64,000 nt of DNA from Tigriopus japonicus (taxonomy: Eukaryota; Arthropoda; Copepoda; Harpacticoida; Harpacticidae): contig CM021323.1 of assembly GCA_010645155.1 (NCBI GenBank), positions 2,895,835 through 2,959,834 on the forward strand, in the 5' to 3' direction. Shown here in pieces: positions 56,413-64,000 of the stretch. The translations under genes and the position numbers were made by a program. The notes under the pieces are model-generated. The model was not told the DNA's origin. It searched no databases and saw nothing but the letters and a program-made list of their open reading frames with translations. Every line of letters starts with the position of its first letter. Position 1 is the first letter of the stretch.

Positions 56413-58611
56413 AAATGAGTCGACTTTTCCTGTCACCATCATGCCTATATTTAATTTTAATATCCCTCCAACTGTCCGTCTTCAAGCTAATGGAAAGGTG
56501 TTTTTTCTGTGTTTTTTGTACTTTACTTTCACTACACTCTACTTTCACAGTTCTTTATTTCCCAATACCCTCACCATCTCGCTGGAATTTGTTCTTCCAC
56601 GAACACTCTTCTCGCCGATGTTATCGCCGCAAAAGCCTGTTGAGCAATTCCCCGTCGATTTCGTTTTTCGACGTGGTGAACCAATCTTCACAGATCAGTT
56701 GGGATTATCTGCTGGATCGGATCACACTTAAGCAAAATGGGTAGAGTATAAAACGGAGAGATAATATTGTTTAAACCTTTATGATTAAGAATTTGATAAT
56801 TTGATTACCTGATTCATCGATGTATCAAATCTTGTTTTCGGGAGGTTCCCATTCCTGTATCTTTTTAAACGATTATTGTTTTCCGCTTTTGTTTTCGCCT
56901 TTTAACATTCTTGAATTCTTCAACTTTTAATCAAAGGAAGAACGCAGAGGCACAAATGTAAGATGCAAGCCACACACCACAGTATTACAATGAAAACTTA
57001 CTTAAAATTGATAAATTGGAATGAGGTTGCCCATAACATAATGGAAAATCGTGTTTCGAAAAAGTGTGTCTTCTCTTTCAGTTCCTCGCAAGTTCTCATG
57101 GTTTCTCTTAGAGGTCGTTCTCATTGGTGGTGTCATCTCAGAAGAGCCCTTTCAATCTAACTCACGGCAAAAAAGTACGAATGCTAGTTAAAGCTAAACC
57201 TCAGACAATACATTTGTGAGACGCAACACAAAAAACTCTCCTGAAGTATCATATTTGCCCAAAAGGTCCCTTCATTAAGGATGGATATTTTCCTGGTGTT
57301 TTAAAGAGTTTTAAAGTGTTACTCAGACCTGTCTCTATCACGATGTTTAAGATGTAATTAATTACAACTGTATTGGCTTCAAAAGCAATTAAATGCATTT
57401 CCAATTACTCTGTTTCACATGTTATTAATATAATTCCAATTATTCTGTTTTCAAATGTGATTGATTATTATTAACTCCCGCAATATTCTGCTTAAAAATA
57501 TAAAATATTCTATATTAAATACATATCATATATTACATTAATTTTTTATTGAATATTTCTCCAATTTTCCTCGACCTTTTTTAATACTTCGGCTGTTTCG
57601 AGGAGAAATGAAATACGTGTATGTTCTCAATCTTTTAGGCAGAAAAATATGTTTCAGGAATATTTAATGACACAAAAAATAATCAGTAATAAATACCTAA
57701 TATCATACTCAAATGTCCACAAAAGGGTATTTGTAATAAAGTTAAACATTAACAACCATAACTTCACAGTCATATGCACAAAAAATGCGCCATCTTTTGA
57801 GGCAAGAAGATTTAACTGGTATGTTAAGCGTGCACCAAGGTGTGCTAGAAGCATTGACTTCAAGTCAACTTCAAGTCAACCTTCTCACTATTTGACCTTA
57901 ACATGAGGTTTGATCTAGGAGAAGCATGACTGGAAGCATGCGAAGAGGGAAGTTCTCCGGCGTCGTTGAAGCATTCCCATTCGAACACTTCAACGCCGAT
58001 CGAACCAACTCCAAGCCAACTTCCTTTCAGTGTTTCTTCGAATTCGCTGTCAAAAATTGCACGCCCCCTGACCTGTAATTGAGCGGGTGGTTGAAAAGGG
58101 TGCGAGGAAGAGACAAAAGGAGAGATGTGGGGTAGCTGAAATCAGGAGGTGACGGCTTTGAAAGCGGGCGAGCGAACGATCATCGATGTTTGGGAATTTC
58201 AAGATCGAAACGGACCGTCACTTTCGAGAAAAGCTAAATCGATGGAGAAAACCAGGCAAGCACACTCTGAAGTAAACTTGCAAGTCAAGCATCGAGCTTT
58301 GCCATCATAGCATACGAGCTAATCTATTGTTACATCAGATTGGTGTCAAGTGTGCCTCCAAACCGACCCATTAGATTAAACTAAGCATTTTCTTATTAAT
58401 TGGCGCACTCTTTCAAGTAGCTTGAAAGTACATAATTAGATATTGGGCTTATTTTTCAAATATTTTGGCCTTTTGAAGAATATTATATATTTTGTCTCTC
58501 TTTAACAAATGTTTTTTGGGCCCTATTGATTACATTTTTTTCTAAAAATATGAGTTAAAAAATGAACTATATGAAAAACATTACAATTGAATTGCAATTG
58601 TTTGTCTAGGC
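56413..58611. other. Intergenic sequence upstream of gene D, AATTAC and AATATT words
   Basis: 57355-57470 reiterates TAATTACAA, CAATTACTCTGTTT and TAATTCCAATTATTCTG. 57485-57600 reiterates AATATTCT and AAATATT. 58443-58525 is a possible tiny element (TATTGGGCTTATTTTTCAAA against the inverse of CATTTTTTGGGCCCTATTG-like right end). A less AT-rich block lies at 57900-58280. The signal-peptide exon of gene D could lie here but I could not find one. Confidence 0.4.
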
Positions 58612-58771
58612 CAGGGATCGGCAACCACTTTTGGGTCAAGGCCCACGAAATTTGATTTGTGTTGTCAGGAGCCCATCAAACAGGCATTGGTCGGTTCAGG
58701 GACCCACAAATTAGTGATCAAACAGCTTTGGGCCCACGAGTACAGTACTGTGGATGGCGCTCGGGCCCACT
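58612..58771. mobile_element. Left part of a GGCAACC-end hAT MITE, truncated
   Basis: CAGGGATCGGCAACCACTTT starts at 58612 and similarity to 51178-51340 continues through TCAAGGCCCACGAA, CAAACAGCTTTGGGCCCACG and GAGTACAGTACTGTGGATGG. Homology stops at GGGCCCACTATT, where the LINE fragment begins. The right terminal repeat is absent. Confidence 0.8.
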
Positions 58772-58776
58772 ATTGT

Positions 58777-58977
58777 TCATTGTTCGAACTAGCCTGGATT
58801 CCTTAGGATTTGGAGGTGCTCTCAGAGCGCACGTAAAACCTCTACGATCGCTACAACTGATCTCAAATCCTGGGTTAGGACAAAGCCCACGAATGCTCTT
58901 GAAAACATGCAGTACTAGATACCTTTCATAACTTCTCTGAGTACTGTGCAACCCTAACTTCTGGAGCCTCTCCCAAT
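58777..58977 (-). pseudogene. LINE C-terminal fragment, about 200 bp
   Basis: On the minus strand: YERYLVLHVFKSIRGLCPNP, GFEISCSDRRGFTCALRAPP. This matches 53430-53640 on the plus strand (YERYLILFVFKSIHGLSPNP). It is flanked by the truncated hAT MITE on one side and the hairpin at 58976 on the other. Confidence 0.88.
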
Positions 58978-59134
58978 AGAGGATTTTAAACCAAGCTTGA
59001 AAAAATCGCCAATAGATAGCGGGGAAGGTTGGGCAAGTAAAGAGAAAAGACTTGTGAGCCTAGTGCTTAGTACTTGCCCCCTTTTTCATGCCATCTATTG
59101 GCGAATTTTTCAAGCTTGGTTTAAAATCCTCTAT
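58976..59134. repeat. 42-bp inverted repeat with 75-nt loop
   Basis: 58976-59017 (ATAGAGGATTTTAAACCAAG...) is the inverse of 59093-59134 with one mismatch. The stem starts exactly where the LINE fragment ends. It lies about 150 bp before the first recognised exon of gene D. Confidence 0.9.
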
Positions 59135-59282
59135 ACGAGAGAATACAATTATAACACGGGTGTGATTTTTCTTTGGGGACAGGCATTTCCAAATGCTCTC
59201 AACACCTCACCAATATTCCAACTTGATAAGTCAAATGAACTCTTGTTTCAACGAAAAATAATGTGTTCCTCATCTGTTTTAG

Positions 59283-62200
59283 GGCTATTCAGTATTTTTA
59301 ATATTGTTACTTTCAAGGTACGTAGATTGTGATGTTAATAATAGATCGTTCCAATTTTTGAAAAATGCCATAAGAGGTACTTTGGGCTTTTTAGAATGAA
59401 GGTTGTACCACAACAGGAGCTGGGAATCTCGGTGGAACATGTTTGACTTCGACTGAATGCATTGCCAAAGGCGGATCTGCATCCGGAAATTGCGCTGCAG
59501 GTGATTCCTTTGAATCTGAAGAGGACATGGGTGTTCGAAAGCCACTAATGACCTTGCCCATATACCACGGCATTACCTAGACTGAGATGGTTGTTTCAAA
59601 ATTTATCATCTTTGCTCCTATTCAAGAGAATGTGTTGTATTTTACAGGAGATGTGGTATATTTAACAAGAAATTTGTCTGGCATTTTTTTGTGATTTAAA
59701 GGACAGCTCATGTGAACTTTAACACATTCTCGTGAATGGGAGCAAAAATGATGAGGTTTGAAGGTGTCATCGCAGTCCAGTAGTAGCGAGGTCCATTCCT
59801 CGCGCATCGAGTAATACTATTACAAAAGTCAAAAATGCGTTGCTATTTTGGCCTACTAAAGCCCGTTTGGTTTTTTCCCATTATCACCTGAATGCGAAAG
59901 TCATTTTCTTTTACATCTTCCAAAAATTCAGCCTAAATTTAGCTTGATTGCGAAACAGATCAAAGAAGACAAAAATGAAGTAGAACAGGCGATGTTTAAA
60001 ACTGACTCTAATTTTGTTTTAGGATTTGGAGTTTGTTGTCTTTTTAGTGTGGGTGGGTCCTGTGGTAGCGCCAAAACCGTTTCACATGTAAGATCGCAAG
60101 AGTCAAAAATTCTTGCATAAATTTGTGGTAATTTGGATCAAATTGACTTTCAGAATTGCACATATATTGAGGTGAGTTGGAAAAGATTGCGACATGATTC
60201 ACTATTTTAGATGTAGACCAATCAATAGGAATTGTTCCCATAGAACAATGGTTATCCCTCGGCAGATACAACAATAAGCGAGACTTGTACTTACAATTTT
60301 AACCGGATTTGTGACAGTAAGTGCAACACTGAACGCTTTTCGTAAGTAAGCCAAAGCGGGGAATCATTTTAGAGATTTTAACTATTTACTGTACAAAACT
60401 TCTTGAAGGGCTGGACACTTCTTAAAAAATTGTAGTAGGCTTATGTTAAGAGAAAGTCAAATTTTGAACCACTCAAATTAGACAAACACAAATACGAATG
60501 AAAGGTTACTAGCTTGTCCTTCCAATGTTTGGGAAAATTCTTATGCTTATTTCATCCTGAACTGCGTTTGATATGTACCTTGGGCTCTGAGACAATTTAA
60601 CACAATGTCTTACATAATTTTCGGGAAGAAAATAAAAAAAAATGCGAACAGCAATATCTTATTTTGATAGGCTAAAGGCGTGTCATTGCATTCAAGCTGT
60701 CTCTTGCTTTTGATGTTAGGTCTAGACCACCTTAAACTATAAAAAACAAGCACCCTTGTTCGTAACTTCCATTTGTAATGTAAAATGTGTAAAACATTTC
60801 ATCTACAGTAGTTGCCATGATGCTGTTGATTTGTTCTCTTTATGTCCATCATTTTGTTTTTCATTTTGGCATTGGTTGTTTAATCTGAGAAAAAATAACC
60901 TAAGAAAAATGTTTAACTTATTCGTATTGCTTTTAGATCTATGCCAGATACGGTAAGTGAACAAAATAAAGAAGTAGTCAAGGCAAAAAAAGCAAACCCC
61001 TCTGGCGCACTCACTGATTTTTATCCTCAAAATGACATTTGACTTTTAGGTTGGATTTCAATACTTTGATCACGGCGCATGGAGCAGATGGTGAGTATGA
61101 TTTTCTGTCGGGGCGAGGATAAAAATAAATATTTGCATACCTGGCAATTTTTGACATTTTTTCTTGAAAATGAAGTCCCTTGTTAACAACGCTAATTTCA
61201 AAAAAACACACCACAATCAATTCAGTTAAGAGGTCTTAGAGCTGTGGTTGGCAACAGATTTTGGGCCAAGACCCACAAATTTGATTTCGTTTAATCTGGG
61301 ACCCGCCAAACAGAAGGTGTTGTTAGCCCACATTAAACGATATCAGAGCTGTGAGCCCACCAGCATAGTACTGTGTTTGGGTATTTGGGTCTTTACACGT
61401 GGGCTCCCGCCCATTGGTTGCCGACCCCCGCCGTCGAGCTTATTTTTAGCAAAGATCTTGCATTTAAAAAGTGTACCTACTCTGATGACTTGAGAGTATA
61501 CTTGAGAACGGGATCACAAATTTAGGCCGCATGTTAACGCAACTAATTCAAAAAGCGAAAGACACCAAAATCAAGTCAGATAAACGTTTGTTGAGTATAT
61601 ACTCACCCCAGCTCTTGTGTTTCAAACACAACAGCTGTCGAGAGTATACCTATACTCTAGGCACGTCAATCTGACTTGATTTTGTGTACTCTCGCGTTTT
61701 TGAATTAGCTGCGTTAACATGCGGCCTTTTGACATATTTTGGTAAATATCTTCGTTATGAAAGTTGCAATTCAGCATTTCTTTGATCAAGTTTGTTGATT
61801 TTTCTCTCATTTTTCGTATTAGATTTCAGTTTCTCACCTACCTCACCGTATTTGGTGTTAATCATGTCAATTTCTCGGCTTATGAGAACTACAACGGAGA
61901 GCCGCAAATACAATTTACTATATGATCGATCAAATTTCGACTCTAGTCGGGCGTTTTACTGTTAAGGACCTCTTTTTTTAGGATCGTGCGGAACAGCAGC
62001 TGATGCGATAACAGTATCCAGCCCATTTTCGTCTTCCCCTTTTGCGTTCCCTCCAACAGTGTGCGGAACATTGACAGGACAACATAGTAAGTCAAGGGCC
62101 CTTTAAGGTATCAGGATGAAAAAAATATTATGTGGGCTTTGCATGATGGGCAAAAGAAGAATTTTTGAAAAATAGACCAAATTGAAAACAAAACAGCTAA

Positions 62201-63657
62201 AAAGGTGTCAATGATTAGCATGGTTGTGTACAACTACAGAATGGCTTCATCCAATTTCTTGAAATAAGGTTTTGCTTTTGATTTTAGTGTATCTTGAAAC
62301 GGGCACAACGGGAAACGCTGGAGCTCTTGCCATCGCGAAAGGAACAGATGCCGGAAGTAGGAACTACCAAATCAAAGTCACCTATTTCACTTGCAACAAC
62401 TTGGCTAAGTATGATTTTAGCTTTTTAAACAATCATTTTACATTTCAATAACAAAAGTTATAAATATGTTGAACAGGAAGTTGCTAAATACCAAAGACCT
62501 ATGTGTCAAATTGTAACATTCGTCAACGGAACCCAATGCACCGGTTTCACTTGTTTCTTATTGAACGGTTTCTATTTCGAAATATATGTAAAAACTGAAA
62601 ATAGTCTAAATTTTAAAAAAACTTACAGACGTAAATGCAGCCGACCTGTGATGTAATTGTAATTGAAAAAATAATGTAATTAAATGTAATTACATTTCAA
62701 TTATAAAATAAATAAAAAGTTACAATTACTTTTAGAAAGTAATTGTAGTTGAAATTTAGTCTTTCAACAAGTGTCAAACCAAAACTGGAAATGATGAATC
62801 TGATTTTCAGTCACTTCATGAAACAGTTCATCACAGAACATAGCACTGCTAACTATATGGGTAAAACATGGTCATTGAGTAATAAAACTTTTTTTTTCAA
62901 GGGCTCCTGCTGGCTGCACCCAATATTTTACAGCATTAAGCGGGTCAATTCAATCGTACAACTACTTTGGAGGTCAGCTTTTGCAAAGTATGAACTACAA
63001 CCACTGTTTCAGACAGAGAGAAGGCAAGTTTCCACAATTCCAAGTGTTCCTCAAAAATTTGTTCAACAATACCTTTAGTAATTAAACGGATATCGTTCCA
63101 AGGAAAAACGTTCCTGTTCAACCCCATCGTTCCTATGGTTCAACTTTCAACGCTCACAACGAATAAGCTTTGACATCGTTTGCTAGTATTTAATCAGAAT
63201 TTTATTTCCACTAGGTTTTTGCCAATTACAAATTAGCGAGTCCACGGCAATTACTCCAGATCCATTCCATGTTTCGGACCTTGCGATTGCAACAAAGGTG
63301 AGTACGCTAAACAGAATACATGGAAACAAAATATGTTCAACTCATGTGTTTGTCCAATATATTCATTTCAGTTCGCTTGTGCTGATCTTAGCTATCTAGC
63401 CTTTCCAACCCCTGCCAATTCAATGTTCTGTGGAGGAATATTGAGTTCGATTGATGCCGATACTATACCGAGTGCATTGAGATGTATGAAAATGCCTTTT
63501 TTCAGAAAATGTATCGCTCCTCGAGTTTTTCATTTTTTCATTTGATATTTTAGCGTCACCTGGCCAAGCATTTCTCGTTGGCTTGCGATCTGTGGCAGGT
63601 GATTTGACCGGCAAAATAGGATTCAACTTGAATTTTAAGCAAGTGGCTTGTTTCTAA
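59283..63657 (+). CDS. Gene D: secreted CUB-like protein, 13 exons, first exon not found
   Basis: Exons: 59283-59317, 59395-59500, 60023-60087, 60154-60171, 60244-60316, 60937-60952, 61050-61090, 61982-62086, 62288-62408, 62902-63023, 63215-63297, 63372-63483, 63554-63657 (TAA 63655-63657). 1001 nt, 332 codons plus stop, all phases consistent. Motifs: LFSIFNIVTFK, NEGCTTTG, GGTCLTSTEC, FGVCC, NCTYIE, NNGYPSAD, RICD, LCQIRLDFNT, SCGTAADAITVSSPF, VCGTLTGQH, GTTGNAG, APAGCTQYF, CFRQREGFCQL, MFCGG, GFNLNFKQVACF. Ten exons have the same length as in gene B. The donor after 63023 is GC (gcaagt). A signal-peptide exon ending in phase 1 must lie upstream. Introns hold a hAT MITE, a foldback and AATTAC words. 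Function beyond a secreted CUB-like protein is unknown. Confidence 0.9.
61240..61433. mobile_element. GGCAACC-end hAT MITE in a gene D intron, diverged
   Basis: GTGGTTGGCAACAGATTTTG at the left and CATTGGTTGCCGACCCCCG at the right are imperfect inverted ends matching 51173-51421. Interior strings CAAGACCCACAAATTTGATT and CACGTGGGCTCCCGCCCATT agree. No clear target duplication remains. It lies in the intron 61091-61981. Confidence 0.75.
61524..61727. repeat. Foldback MITE in a gene D intron
   Basis: AGGCCGCATGTTAACGCAAC (61524) is mirrored by GTTAACATGCGGCCT (ending 61727); arms of about 57 bp continue through CTAATTCAAAAA and ATCAAGTCAGA with small differences. The centre holds GAGTATA and ACTATACTC-type strings that also pair. 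About 205 bp, non-coding, in the same intron as the hAT MITE at 61240. Confidence 0.85.
62640..62757. repeat. GTAATTAC word array in a gene D intron
   Basis: TGTAATTGTAATTGAAAAAA, TGTAATTAAATGTAATTACA and GTTACAATTACTTTTAGAAA repeat the word TAATTAC or its inverse. Similar arrays lie at 13840-13930 and 57355-57470. No defined ends. Confidence 0.5.
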
Positions 63658-64000
63658 GACCAATCGAGAAGATTTTGTGTTGATGCATACAATTTCAGTC
63701 CTCATTGTTAAACTTGACCTATTATGGAGCATTTAGTTTATTGAAATATACAAGGTTCAGTTAAAAACGTTCAACATTTCTTAAATGCGTTATTGCCGTT
63801 ATAGATAATGGCTGTATGAAAAGCTATTGAAAAAATGGCATTAAAATGTTTGGGAAAAGAGTGTAAAATGTACTATTTAGAACAAACAATAGTAACAAAA
63901 AATAACTTTTTTTTTACGTTAGTCTTCTTTTGTCTTAGGAACCTCTGTTAAGTACTGAAAATAGAAATAGAGAAGAAAATTTATATCATTCTGCGAAGTG
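63658..64000. other. 3' flank of gene D
   Basis: Presumed 3' UTR and flank. No AATAAA occurs near the stop; ATTAAA at about 63840 is a possible variant polyadenylation signal. Nothing else seen. Confidence 0.4.

Noticed and set aside
56173..56442. Repeat proteins (TGQLDPLDNSTHW) on both strands
   Set aside because: These are by-products of the 17-bp minisatellite.

Overview
The window looks like AT-rich nuclear DNA from an arthropod, most likely a crustacean such as a copepod. The grounds are split genes with short exons, a secreted CUB-like gene family that I associate with arthropods, and a dense load of hAT, Tc1/mariner and non-LTR retrotransposon debris. The species call is inference. 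I see no bacterial operon, CRISPR array, rRNA gene or intact tRNA gene.

The host genes are four members of one family of secreted, cysteine-rich CUB-like proteins, assembled here by joining exons whose phases match. Gene A (+, last three exons, 2198-2628) and gene B (-, 13 exons, 15882 down to 8763) converge on a repeat-filled gap. Gene C (+, 15 exons, 34663-45382) is complete from signal peptide to stop (420 aa). Gene D (+, 13 exons, 59283-63657) lacks only its first exon. B and D match exon for exon: 10 of 13 exons have identical lengths, including 16- and 18-bp microexons. Each of B and D uses one GC-AG intron. The products are probably secreted or extracellular, but no substrate or partner can be read from the sequence.

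Layout: 0.7-1.6 kb long-armed foldback; 2.2-2.6 gene A; 3.4-4.7 broken LINE; 5.3-8.7 repeats and a LINE-like fragment; 8.8-15.9 gene B with hAT MITEs, a SINE and a degenerate minisatellite in its introns; 16.4-18.6 foldback, perfect hAT MITE and a T-rich word array; 18.96-21.7 two identical DD37D transposons head to head; 22.9-25.1 foldback and a hAT MITE nested in a dispersed repeat; 27.5-28.0 and 32.3-33.2 LINE pieces; 34.7-45.4 gene C; 45.9-59.1 repeat-rich stretch with a decayed hAT transposase, two minisatellites, a perfect 40-bp hairpin and LINE pieces; 59.3-63.7 gene D.

The most unusual pattern is a set of non-autonomous elements with hAT-like ends (TAGGG/TAGTG) and often 8-bp target duplications, whose bodies are largely degenerate reiterations of one short word. 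The word differs between families, and in each case it is the inner part of that family's own terminal inverted repeat.
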